Part shown: positions 16,782-24,656 of the stretch, piece by piece
How positions within the stretch are numbered: the first letter of the stretch is position 1
Layout of the letters: each line of letters opens with the position of its first letter
Source of the DNA: Chelatococcus albus
Lineage (GTDB): Bacteria; Pseudomonadota; Alphaproteobacteria; Rhizobiales; Beijerinckiaceae
Assembly: GCF_030067675.1 (NCBI RefSeq)
Contig: NZ_JASJEV010000011.1
Location: 1 to 64,000, forward strand
DNA length: 64,000 nucleotides
Direction of reading: 5' to 3'
The notes under the pieces: generated by a model
Told to the model about the DNA's origin: nothing
The model's database searches: none
What the model saw: only the letters and a program-made list of their open reading frames with translations
Translations under genes and position numbers: made by a program

Positions 16782-17333
16782 ATGACGCACGATCCTGGCA
16801 CGGACCAGGCGCCCGCACCGGTCGCCGCCGTCCTCTATGATCCGCGCCGGCCGGTGGACGATCTTCTCGTCGCGCTGGCCGGGCGCCTCAAGGCACGGGG
16901 GCTGCGCCTCGGCGGCCTCGTGCAGCACAACGGGGCGACGGCAGGGCCGTTCTGCGCCGCCATGGACGTGGAGGATCTCGCCACGGGCCGCCTGATCGCC
17001 ATCTCGCAGGACCGCGGGCCCGGCGCCAGGGGCTGCCGGCTCGATCCCCGCGGCCTCGCCGAGGCGGGCGCGCTCGCGGGCGCGGCCATCGCCGGCGGCG
17101 TCGACCTCGTCATCTTCAACAAGTTCGGCAAGGCCGAGGCCGAGGGGCGGGGCGTGCGCGCCGAATTCGCCCAGGCGCTCACCGGGGGTATCCCCACCTT
17201 GACCTCGGTCGGCGAAGCGGTGCTGCCGGCCTGGAACGACTTCGTGGGCGGGGCGTGGGAGTCCCTCGACGCCTCCCTGGAGGCGCTGGAGGGCTGGTGC
17301 TTCGCTCAGGTTGCCGCAAGGGCGCCGGCGTGA
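16782..17333 (+). CDS. DUF2478 family protein
   Basis: 183 residues. Resembles the DUF2478 family: VAAVLYDPRRPVDDLLVALA at the start, GLRLGGLVQHN, AISQDRGPGARGCRLDPRGLAEA, and DLVIFNKFGKAEAEGRGVR before the C-terminus. The family has no established reaction but is often found beside molybdenum-cofactor, nitrogenase or formate dehydrogenase genes, as here. It is predicted to be a cytoplasmic alpha/beta protein. It opens the long formate dehydrogenase/Moco gene run and lies directly before fdhD. Confidence 0.75.
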   Translation: MTHDPGTDQAPAPVAAVLYDPRRPVDDLLVALAGRLKARGLRLGGLVQHNGATAGPFCAAMDVEDLATGRLIAISQDRGPGARGCRLDPRGLAEAGALAGAAIAGGVDLVIFNKFGKAEAEGRGVRAEFAQALTGGIPTLTSVGEAVLPAWNDFVGGAWESLDASLEALEGWCFAQVAARAPA

Positions 17334-17356
17334 GCGCCGCGCGGACGGAGGCGGCC

Positions 17357-18262
17357 ATGTCCGCCGTGGATGCAGACAGCCTCACCTTCCTCGACGACTA
17401 TCTGGTGCGGCCCGATCCGCTCGATCCGCGCCTGAGCCGGGCGGTGGCGGGCGTCGACCACACCGGGCAGCGAACCGAGACGCGCGTCGTCGTCGAGCGG
17501 GCGCTGACGCTCTACCTCAATGCGCGCGAGATCGTCACCATGATGACGATCGGCGACCATCCCGATTATCTGGCGCTCGGCTATCTCCTCAACCAGAACA
17601 TGCTGCGCCCGGACGACGTCGTGACCGACGTCGAGTTCGATCCGGAGCTCGACGTGGTCGTGGTGCGCACGGAGCGGCAGACCGACTACGAGGAGAAGCT
17701 GCGCAAGAAGACGCTCACCTCCGGCTGCGCTCAGGGCACGGCCTTCGGCGACCTGATGGACGTCATCGACCAGGCCGAGCTGCCGCAGGCCGAGCTGCGC
17801 ACCTCCTGGCTCTATGCGTTGACGCACAAGATCAACACGACGCCCTCGCTCTATCTCGAGGCGGGTGCCATCCACGGCTGCGTGCTGTGCGAGAGGGACC
17901 GCCCCCTCGTCTATATGGAGGACGTCGGCCGCCACAACGCCGTCGACAAGATCGCCGGTTACATGTTCCGCCACGGCATGCCGGGCAGTGACAAGATCTT
18001 CTACACCACCGGCCGGCTCACCTCCGAGATGGTCATCAAGACGGTGCGCATGGGCATTCCCGTGCTGGTCTCGCGCTCCGGCTTCACGGCCTGGGGCGTG
18101 GAGCTCGCCCGCAAGGCGGGCCTGACGCTCATCGGCCGCGCCCGCGGCAAGCGTTTCGTCGCCCTGTCCGGGGTCGAGCGCATCGTCTTCGACCAGGACC
18201 TCGCCTATGTCGAGGAGGAGGCGATGAAGCATCGGCGCAAGGGAGCGACCTTCGATGACTGA
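17357..18262 (+). CDS. fdhD: formate dehydrogenase accessory sulfurtransferase FdhD
   Basis: 301 residues. FdhD carries sulfur from a cysteine desulfurase to the bis-MGD cofactor of formate dehydrogenase. The expected motifs are visible: [22 protein letters not shown], the CxxC-type cysteines in GCVLCERD (residues 175 and 178), the [13 protein letters not shown] segment, and the C-terminal [24 protein letters not shown] 17357 has a GGAGG site; a GTG at 17330 overlapping the previous stop as GTGA is an alternative that adds nine residues. It serves the two enzymes encoded downstream. Confidence 0.92.
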   Translation: MSAVDADSLTFLDDYLVRPDPLDPRLSRAVAGVDHTGQRTETRVVVERALTLYLNAREIVTMMTIGDHPDYLALGYLLNQNMLRPDDVVTDVEFDPELDVVVVRTERQTDYEEKLRKKTLTSGCAQGTAFGDLMDVIDQAELPQAELRTSWLYALTHKINTTPSLYLEAGAIHGCVLCERDRPLVYMEDVGRHNAVDKIAGYMFRHGMPGSDKIFYTTGRLTSEMVIKTVRMGIPVLVSRSGFTAWGVELARKAGLTLIGRARGKRFVALSGVERIVFDQDLAYVEEEAMKHRRKGATFDD

Positions 18263-18908
18263 GGCCCACCCGCCAACGCTCGGCCTGCTGCTCGCCGGGG
18301 GGCTTGCCCGCCGCATGGGCGGGGGCGACAAGCCGCTGCGCACGATCGGCGGCCGGCCCATCCTCACCCATGTCGTCGCGCGCGCCGCACCGCAGTGCGA
18401 CGGATTGCTGCTCAATGCCAACGGCGATCCGGCACGCTTTGCGGCCTACGGCCTGCCCGTCGTGGCCGACGACGTCCCGGATTTCGCCGGGCCCCTCGCG
18501 GGCATCCTCGCCGGGCTCGACTGGGCCGCGCGCCAACGGCCGGGCATCGACTGGGTGGTCAGCATCGCCGCCGACACCCCCTTCCTGCCGTCCGACCTCG
18601 TCGCCCGCCTGCATGGCCGGCGCGAGGCCGAGGGGGCGGAGCTCGCCTGCGCCGCTTCGGGCGGCCGCACGCATCCCGTCATCGGCCTGTGGCCGGTCGC
18701 CCTGCGGGCCGACCTGCGGCGGGCGCTGGTCGAAGCGGGCGAGCGCAAGATCGACCGTTTCACGGGCCGCTACCGCACGGCGATCGCGGAATGGCCGGTT
18801 CGGCCCTATGATCCGTTCTTCAACGCCAACGCGCCCGATGATCTCGCCGCGGCCGAGCGGATTGCGGCGTCCCTTCAGCAGCCCGAGCCTGCTCGCGCGC
18901 ATCCGTAG
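18255..18908 (+). CDS. mobA: molybdenum cofactor guanylyltransferase MobA
   Basis: 217 residues. The nucleotidyltransferase signature [18 protein letters not shown] is at the N-terminus (residues about 10-27). The metal-binding Asp is in [14 protein letters not shown], and the C-terminal [12 protein letters not shown] matches MobA. It attaches GMP to molybdopterin to make the MGD cofactor used by both formate dehydrogenases here. The start overlaps the end of fdhD by eight bases, so the two are coupled. Confidence 0.9.
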   Translation: MTEAHPPTLGLLLAGGLARRMGGGDKPLRTIGGRPILTHVVARAAPQCDGLLLNANGDPARFAAYGLPVVADDVPDFAGPLAGILAGLDWAARQRPGIDWVVSIAADTPFLPSDLVARLHGRREAEGAELACAASGGRTHPVIGLWPVALRADLRRALVEAGERKIDRFTGRYRTAIAEWPVRPYDPFFNANAPDDLAAAERIAASLQQPEPARAHP

Positions 18909-19127
18909 CAAGGACGGCGCGGCTCGCGCGGCCTGTGGCTGCCGGGTTCGAGGAGGGCCTCGCTCACAATGATTCAGCCGCAAGGTCCTTTCGGACGGCG
19001 ATGACTTTCGCTTGAATCGATGCGAAATCACGGCGTGCGATTCGCCCGAGCCGGAGCGGCACATGCGCAGGGCAGGTTCCCGCGCGGCCCGCTCTGCCCT
19101 CGCGATCACGCCCGGAGGACTGGGGAC

Positions 19128-19262
19128 ATGCGTGCATTCGTTCTGGCTCTCATCGCCGCCTTCGTCGTCGCCCTCGGCGCGTCCTACGTACTCTCCCGCT
19201 TCCAGGAGCCGGCCTCCGTCGCCTTCTCCACGAGCGGCGTGCGGCTCAGCGACGTCAACTGA
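19128..19262 (+). CDS. 44-residue single-pass membrane protein
   Basis: MRAFVLALIAAFVVALGASYVL forms one hydrophobic helix, followed by a short tail (FSTSGVRLSDVN). A good GGAGGA site lies eight bases before ATG 19128. It sits between mobA and the convergent tusA gene. Such tiny membrane proteins are easy to miss; the ribosome-binding site and clean helix support it. The function is unknown, and a part in a membrane complex of the neighbouring redox genes is only a possibility. Confidence 0.6.
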   Translation: MRAFVLALIAAFVVALGASYVLSRFQEPASVAFSTSGVRLSDVN

Positions 19263-19280
19263 CCGGCCGTGGCCCCAGGC

Positions 19281-19517
19281 TCAGGCCGGCGGCCTGACCT
19301 TGCGGATGCCGAAGACGAGCACGTTGTCGCGCCGCTCCTGCATCTCGAGGACGTCACCCGTCTCGCGCACGAGGTTCGGGATGTCGATCGCCGCCATGGG
19401 ATCCGTGCATTCGACCACGAGGATGTCGCCGGGCGCCACGCTCCGGAGCGCCTTGCGCGTGCGCAGCGCGGGCAGGGGACATTTCAGGCCGCGCAGGTTG
19501 AGAACGGTGTCGGTCAT
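19281..19517 (-). CDS. tusA: sulfurtransferase TusA family protein
   Basis: 78 residues with the TusA CPxP motif (RGLKCPLPALR; Cys13 is the sulfur-carrying residue) and the family ending VLVFGIRKV. TusA passes persulfide sulfur in tRNA thiolation, molybdopterin synthesis and, in some bacteria, formate dehydrogenase maturation. Its place in a Moco/FDH island next to fdhD and mobA suggests a role in cofactor sulfuration here. It is the only minus-strand gene between mobA and the WD40-cytochrome gene. Confidence 0.88.
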   Translation of the reverse strand: MTDTVLNLRGLKCPLPALRTRKALRSVAPGDILVVECTDPMAAIDIPNLVRETGDVLEMQERRDNVLVFGIRKVRPPA

Positions 19518-19636
19518 CGTATCGTAGGCTGGGAACCGGGGCCCGGGGGCGAAACGCGGCGGACTATGCCCGCCCGCAGGCACGGCGGCAACCGGGCGCG
19601 GCGTGGCGGCCGCGCGGCGGCCCGTGGCCGCGGAGG

Positions 19637-20938
19637 ATGAGCTTCATCGTGCGTCTGCCCTGCGCATCCCTTCCGTTCCTCGCCGCGGGCCTCGCGCTTG
19701 GCCTCGCCGGCGCCGCGGCGCAGGACCTGCGTGGCCACGGCGGGCCGGTTCGTGCCATCGCCGTGGCCCCGGATGGGCGCGCGGCCATGACCGGCAGCTT
19801 CGACCAGTCTGCCATCCTGTGGCGGCTCGATACGGGCGCGGCCCTGGCCGTGCTCCGCGTCCACGACGGCGCGGTCAATGCCGTCGCGGCGCTCGGGGAG
19901 GGAGTCTTTGCCACCGGCGGGGAGGACAGCCGCATCGCCATCTGGCGCGGCACGGCGGCGACGCCCGAGCGGGTCCTGACAGGGCACGGCGGGCCGGTCG
20001 CGGCCCTTGCCGTCTCGCCTGACGGGCGGCTGCTCGCCTCCGCCGCCTGGGACGGGACCGTCCGCCTGTGGCCGCTGGACGGGGGGCCGGGCCGCGTCCT
20101 CGAGGGTCATCGTGGCAACGTCAATGGCGTCGCGGTCACTCGCGACGGGACGGTGGTCAGCGCGGGCTACGACGCGACGCTCCGTATCTGGTCGAGGGAT
20201 GGCACGCCCGTCGTCGCCACCTTGCCGGCGCCGCTCAACGCCGTGCTCGTGGCGCCAGACGGAGAGATCCTTGCCGCGGGCGCCGACGGGCAACTGCACA
20301 TCCTTTCCGCCGGCGGACAGCCGCTCGCCGAAGCGCCGGTCGGCCAGGCGCCGGCCGTCGCCCTCGCGCTGTCGCCGGACGGAGCGACGGTCGCGGCGAG
20401 CGGGCTCCATGGCGACGTCGCCCTCGTCGACCGCAAGGCGCGGCGGGTGAGGACCGTCCTCGCCGGTGGCAGCCTGCCGGTGTGGTCGCTCGCCTTCTCG
20501 CCCGACGGGCGCGAGCTCCTGGCGGGCGGGGCCGACCGCGTGGTGCGCCGCTGGAATGCAGCAAGCGGGGCTCGTCTCGGCACGACGGCTTCAACGCTGG
20601 GCGAGGATCCGCTCGCGGCCTTCGCCGGCGACCGCGGCGCGGAGCTGTTTCGTGCCTGCGCCGCCTGCCACACCCTGACCCCCGACGGCGGCAACCGCGC
20701 CGGCCCGTCGCTCTACGGCCTCTTCGGCCGCCGCATCGCCGGCCTTCCGGGCTACGCCTATTCCGAAGGGCTGAAGAAGCTCGACATCGTCTGGACGCAC
20801 GAGACGGTGGCGCGCCTGTTCGAGATCGGCCCGAGCCTCTACACGCCGGGCACGAAGATGCCGGAGCAGAAGGTGACCGATCCGAAGGACCGCGAGGCGC
20901 TGGTGACCTTCCTGGAGAAGGCAACCGCGCCACGGTGA
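19637..20938 (+). CDS. WD40 beta-propeller fused to cytochrome c
   Basis: 433 residues. A signal peptide (to about residue 29, GAAAQD) is followed by WD40 repeats over residues about 30-320, with recurring LxGHGGPVxAxAVxPDG and W-D/L-W units (ILWRLDTG, IAIWRGTA, VRLWPLDG, LRIWSRDG, VRRWNAAS). A class-I cytochrome c follows from about 330: heme site CAACH in RACAACHTLTPDG and an axial Met in PGTKMPEQ. The protein is periplasmic. Its place in the formate dehydrogenase island suggests an electron carrier or a scaffold for the exported enzyme. No characterised protein with this exact role was recognised. Confidence 0.85.
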   Translation: MSFIVRLPCASLPFLAAGLALGLAGAAAQDLRGHGGPVRAIAVAPDGRAAMTGSFDQSAILWRLDTGAALAVLRVHDGAVNAVAALGEGVFATGGEDSRIAIWRGTAATPERVLTGHGGPVAALAVSPDGRLLASAAWDGTVRLWPLDGGPGRVLEGHRGNVNGVAVTRDGTVVSAGYDATLRIWSRDGTPVVATLPAPLNAVLVAPDGEILAAGADGQLHILSAGGQPLAEAPVGQAPAVALALSPDGATVAASGLHGDVALVDRKARRVRTVLAGGSLPVWSLAFSPDGRELLAGGADRVVRRWNAASGARLGTTASTLGEDPLAAFAGDRGAELFRACAACHTLTPDGGNRAGPSLYGLFGRRIAGLPGYAYSEGLKKLDIVWTHETVARLFEIGPSLYTPGTKMPEQKVTDPKDREALVTFLEKATAPR

Positions 20939-20978
20939 GGGCGGGTGAGAACGACGGGAGCGCCTCTCTCCCCCCGTC

Positions 20979-21150
20979 CTCTCATTCCGGGGCCGCCCGC
21001 AGGGCGGAGCCCGGAATCCAGAACCGATACCGGTCATCGAGAGGGCGCGACGACCAAGTCCGCGGATGGCCAGGTGTGCGGCTATATTGAGACCGGGCAT
21101 CGGTTCTCGATTCCGGGCTCGTCGCTGACGCGGCGCCTCGGAATGAGAGG
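20979..21150. repeat. REP-like inverted intergenic repeat, about 172 bp
   Basis: The left end begins CCTCTCATTCCGGGG and runs to AATCCAGAACCGATACCGG; the right end read in reverse begins CCTCTCATTCCGAGG and runs to AATCGAGAACCGATGCCCGG. The two arms of nearly 60 bases match at most positions, around a centre of about 55 bases. Elements with CATTCCGGGG/AGCCCGGAATC arms are a common dispersed intergenic repeat in Rhizobiales. It lies between convergent genes. A related copy is at 61130-61276. Confidence 0.7.
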
Positions 21151-21194
21151 GAGGATTGCATTCGACGAAGCCTGCCCGGCTCACGGCGACGGGA

Positions 21195-23237
21195 TCAGGC
21201 GAGCGGGTCCTTGCCATTTGCCGCGTCGCGCTCGCGCAGATAGTCCTCGCTCATGCGCGGCTTCGGCCGCTCGGTTGCGCCGTGCGGGTCGAAGCCCTCG
21301 TTGACCACGGCCTCGACGCGGCAGTCGTCGCACATCTTCACCACCGCGATGCGCCGCGCGTTCTCCCCGGCGAACATCCAGTGCTTGCCCTCCAGCCTGG
21401 CGACGATCCGCTCGATGGTGGACCGCGTACCGAAGGGTTTGCCGCAGCTGATGCAGTGGAAGGGCTCCTCCTCCTTCACCACCTTCGGCGGCGCGCCCCA
21501 GGCCCCAAAGTCGATGCGCGGTTCGAGCGAGATGACCTTCTCCGGGCAGGTGGCCTGGCACAGGCCGCATTGCACGCAGCGGTCCTCGGAAAAGCGTAGC
21601 GTCGGCCGGTCGGGGTCGTCCGACAGCGCGCCCGTCGGGCAGGCGGAGACGCAGGCGAGGCAGAGCGTGCAGCCCTCCGTGTCGACATGCACCGTGCCGA
21701 AGGGCGCGCGCTCGGGCATCGGCACCACGTCCACGGGCGTCGGCGCGGCGCGGTGCAGCTCGCGCATGGTGAGGCTGAGGAGTTCCCGCCCGCTGCCGAG
21801 CGGCAGGAAGCGCGCCGGCTCGGTGGGCGGCGTGCCCGGCTTGACGGCCGCGAGCGCCGCGGCGAGGCCGTCCGGATCGTCCGTCTCGATGGTGGCGGCG
21901 AGGCCCTCGCCGAAGCCGAGCGGCCGCAGCACCGCATTGGCGTAGTCGATCGTGCGGTAAAGGCCGGTGAGATCGTGCTTCGGTCGTGCACGCGTGAGGA
22001 AGCGCACGGCCGCCGCGCCACAGGCCATGGCGGCCGCCACCACGTCGAGGCCGACCTGCGTCACCTCGTTCACCGCCACGGGCAGCACGTTCGCCGGCAG
22101 CCCGTCGCCGAAGCGCGCGAGCGCGTCGATCAGCGGTTCACCGTGGTCGGCGTCGTGGAGGAGGAGCACCGGCGTCCTTCCACCCGTCTCCGCATAGGCC
22201 ACGAGCATGGCCCGCAGGCGGGCGAGGAGGGAGCCCGCGGGCGGCAGGGCATAGGTCGCCGCACCCGTCGGGCACACGGCGGCGCAGGCGCCGCAGCCGG
22301 CGCAGACGGCCGGGTCGATGGCCACGTGATCGCCGGCCGGCGTGATCGCCCCGGTCGGGCAGAGATCGAGGCAGCGCGTGCAGCCCGTCTTGCGCGAGCG
22401 GGAATGGGCGCAGAGCGCCGCGTCGAAGGCGACGTAGCGCGGTTTGTCGAACTCGCCGACGAGCTGGGAGGCCTCGAAGGCCAGGCGCTCGACCGCCGCC
22501 CGGTCGCCCGGATCGGCACGCAGATAGCCCGGCCGCAGGTCGTGCGCGGGAAAGAGCGGCACGCCGCCCGAGACGTCGATGACGATGTCGCAGCGCGAGA
22601 CGGTGCCGTTGCGCTCCGGCCCGAAGGCGAGGCCGGCGCGCGAGGAGGGGGCGGGCTGGGCGAAGCCGTCGACCGTCAGCTCGAAGGCGCCGAGATGGCC
22701 CTTGGCCGTCTTGATCGTGCCCTTGAGCACGGGAAAGTCCGTCCGCCGCGGCGGCACGATCTCGCCCGGCCGCGTCAGGAGCACGGTCACGTCGAGCACG
22801 TCGGCGAGACGATGGGCGAGGTCGATGGCGGTTGCGTCCCGCCCGTAAACGAGCGCGACGCCTTCGCTCTTCAGCGACACCATCGGCGTGTCGGGCATGT
22901 CGAGTGCAGCGGCGGCGAGGAGCGCCGCCATCTTCGGCCCGGCGGCCCGGGCCTCGGCCGACCAGCCGCCGGTCTCGCGCAGGTTGGCGAAGGTAAGCGG
23001 CGCGGCGAAACCCGATTCGCCCGCCACCTCCTCGAAGAGCGGAGCCTCCTGCGTGCAGCCGACGACGAGCGGCCCGGCTTCCGCGAGCGCCGCCCTGAAC
23101 AGGTCGAGCTGACTGCGGCAGAGCTGGCGGCAGGTGCGCAGCCCCGAATCGGGGAGGCCGCGCCGGATCGTCTCCGCATCGAGCGGCATGGTGTCTTCGC
23201 AGGAACAGGCGAACACCCTTGGCTTCTCGCCGGCCAT
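21195..23237 (-). CDS. poly-[4Fe-4S] ferredoxin-like protein of the formate dehydrogenase island
   Basis: 680 residues, start at 23237 behind an AGGAGA site. Four cluster motifs are visible: a C-x9-C-x2-C-x3-CP site (KTGCTRCLDLCPTGA) and a CAGCGACAAVCPTGA site near the middle, then CTLCLACVSACPTGA and CVQCGLCQATCPEKV toward the C-terminus. Paired CISC and CDDC near the end look like a zinc-ribbon or further metal site. The N-terminal half has extra cysteines (ACSCEDT, RTCRQLCR, GCTQEAP). No signal peptide is present. It is divergent from the accessory cassette and widely found beside this type of formate dehydrogenase. Electron transfer during assembly or to quinone is plausible but unproven. 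Confidence 0.8.
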   Translation of the reverse strand: MAGEKPRVFACSCEDTMPLDAETIRRGLPDSGLRTCRQLCRSQLDLFRAALAEAGPLVVGCTQEAPLFEEVAGESGFAAPLTFANLRETGGWSAEARAAGPKMAALLAAAALDMPDTPMVSLKSEGVALVYGRDATAIDLAHRLADVLDVTVLLTRPGEIVPPRRTDFPVLKGTIKTAKGHLGAFELTVDGFAQPAPSSRAGLAFGPERNGTVSRCDIVIDVSGGVPLFPAHDLRPGYLRADPGDRAAVERLAFEASQLVGEFDKPRYVAFDAALCAHSRSRKTGCTRCLDLCPTGAITPAGDHVAIDPAVCAGCGACAAVCPTGAATYALPPAGSLLARLRAMLVAYAETGGRTPVLLLHDADHGEPLIDALARFGDGLPANVLPVAVNEVTQVGLDVVAAAMACGAAAVRFLTRARPKHDLTGLYRTIDYANAVLRPLGFGEGLAATIETDDPDGLAAALAAVKPGTPPTEPARFLPLGSGRELLSLTMRELHRAAPTPVDVVPMPERAPFGTVHVDTEGCTLCLACVSACPTGALSDDPDRPTLRFSEDRCVQCGLCQATCPEKVISLEPRIDFGAWGAPPKVVKEEEPFHCISCGKPFGTRSTIERIVARLEGKHWMFAGENARRIAVVKMCDDCRVEAVVNEGFDPHGATERPKPRMSEDYLRERDAANGKDPLA

Positions 23238-23316
23238 CCACGTCTCCTCGGACGGATCTTCTTGGGCGGCGCCGTCGGCCGGCGCCTTCCGCTCATTCGA
23301 CGGCAACAGTATATAG

Positions 23317-23335
23317 ATTTGGAACAATTCCATAT
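23317..23335. promoter_or_regulatory. candidate operator between divergent formate dehydrogenase accessory genes
   Basis: ATTTGGAA-CAA-TTCCATAT is an inverted repeat with seven of eight positions matching, in the AT-rich 133-bp gap between the poly-ferredoxin gene and the ligase-like gene. The location suits a shared operator for both transcripts. The binding protein is unknown; the YdaS-type fusion at 26990 or a distant LysR-type regulator are possibilities. Confidence 0.4.
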
Positions 23336-23370
23336 CCTTGGACGAAGCGTCGCGGAAAGGACGGCCCGAA

Positions 23371-24117
23371 ATGCCGGTCGACGTGCGGTCGGTGGGGCGG
23401 CGCGAGCTCGATCTGCCACCGCTCTTTTCCCTGCACACCCTGCGGGAATCGGGTGACGCCTTCGCCAGTGCGCAGGCGCTCGCACCCGACCGCGGTGCGG
23501 GCACGCTCGTCTGGGCGCGGCGCTTCGACCTCGTGGAATTCGCCGTGGTGCTGGAGCCGGAGGAGCCGCTGGCGCTCGCGCGCCTCGTCCTCTATCCGGC
23601 GATGAGCGCGCTTGCCGACGCCATCGCTGTGCATTGCCCCCCGGAGAAGCCGCTCGCCTTCGGCTGGCCGGACGCGCTCCACTTCGACGACGGGCTCGTC
23701 GGCGGGGGCCGGCTCGCGTGGCCGGCAGAGGCCCGTGAGGACGAGGCTCCGCCGTGGCTCGTCTTTGGCGTGATGCTGCGCGCCGCTGCCCTCGGTGCGG
23801 GCGAGCCGGGCACGTGGCGGATCGGCACGACCCTCGAGGAGACCGGCTTCTTCGAGGGCGTGGATACGGGCGCCATCGTGGAGAGCTTCGCGCGTCACCT
23901 CATGGCCAACCTGCACGAATGGCAGGAGGCAGGCGCCAAGGCCGCCGCGCGCCGCTGGCTCGAACGCTTCCCCGGCGAGGAAGGGGCGCAGCACGGCATC
24001 GACGCGAACGGTGACCTCATCGTCCGCTGCGACGGGGAGGAGGAGCGGCGCGCGTTCCGCGCGGCGCTGGCAGAGCCCTCGTGGCTCGATCCCGCACGAG
24101 GGGAGCCGTGGCTGTGA
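23371..24117 (+). CDS. biotin/lipoate protein ligase-like protein, probably non-catalytic
   Basis: 248 residues. Resembles the BPL_LplA_LipB_2 family. The segment matching the biotin-ligase KWPND motif reads FGWPDALHFDDGLVGGGRLAW here, so the catalytic lysine is replaced by glycine; the GRGR-type motif is also degenerate (DRGAGTLVWARR). This points to a pseudo-enzyme that may bind a cofactor or peptide. ATG 23371 has an AAAGGA site. It begins a tightly coupled cassette (next start overlaps as GTGA) leading into the exported formate dehydrogenase, so a role in its assembly is likely but inferred. Confidence 0.7.
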   Translation: MPVDVRSVGRRELDLPPLFSLHTLRESGDAFASAQALAPDRGAGTLVWARRFDLVEFAVVLEPEEPLALARLVLYPAMSALADAIAVHCPPEKPLAFGWPDALHFDDGLVGGGRLAWPAEAREDEAPPWLVFGVMLRAAALGAGEPGTWRIGTTLEETGFFEGVDTGAIVESFARHLMANLHEWQEAGAKAAARRWLERFPGEEGAQHGIDANGDLIVRCDGEEERRAFRAALAEPSWLDPARGEPWL

Positions 24118-24656
24118 AGCTGTTGCGCACCATACGGCTCGACCCTTCCGACGCCTTCGTCTTCGAGCGGGCGGCTGAGCCGGGCGAATGGGCGGTTTCG
24201 GGCGCCTTCCTGTTCTGGGACCTCGACCCGGCGACATTGCCCGCCAAGGCGCGCGTCGCCTTCCGCTCCGGCATCCTCGGCGTCGCGAGCTTCGCCTGGT
24301 CGACGCTTGCCGTCGTCACCGAGGCGACGGGGGCGGACCGCGCCGCGGCCGTCGAGACGCTCGCCCGCCATCTCGTGGAGCGGCTCGGCGCGCCCGACCT
24401 TGCAACGGCGCAGGCGGCGGCGGAGGAGGAGGTCGCCTATGCCGAGAGCCTGTGCGACCACCCGCCGGGAACGCTCGTCGCGGTGCAGCGCACGACGGAG
24501 AGCGGCGAGATGCGCGAGCGCTTCCGCACCCTGACGCCGCGCGCCGACGCTCCGCGCGACGTCTTCCGCGCATTCGAGTTCTTCGAGGTGGAGGAAGGGC
24601 AGGGGCCGGACGAGACGGTCGATCTTCTGTCGCTCACGAAAGAGGGGCGGGCATGA
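24114..24656 (+). CDS. DUF6505-type protein of the formate dehydrogenase cassette
   Basis: 180 residues from GTG 24114 (VKLLRTIRLDPSDAFVFERAA), whose GTGA overlaps the previous stop. It has an acidic alpha/beta composition, no signal peptide and no membrane helix; an aromatic segment WAVSGAFLFWDLDP lies near the start and FRAFEFFEVEEGQGPDE near the end. It matches what I recall as DUF6505, a family found in Rhizobiales beside formate dehydrogenase genes; that name comes from memory and context. The function is unknown. It is coupled to both neighbours by four-base overlaps. Confidence 0.65.
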   Translation: MKLLRTIRLDPSDAFVFERAAEPGEWAVSGAFLFWDLDPATLPAKARVAFRSGILGVASFAWSTLAVVTEATGADRAAAVETLARHLVERLGAPDLATAQAAAEEEVAYAESLCDHPPGTLVAVQRTTESGEMRERFRTLTPRADAPRDVFRAFEFFEVEEGQGPDETVDLLSLTKEGRA

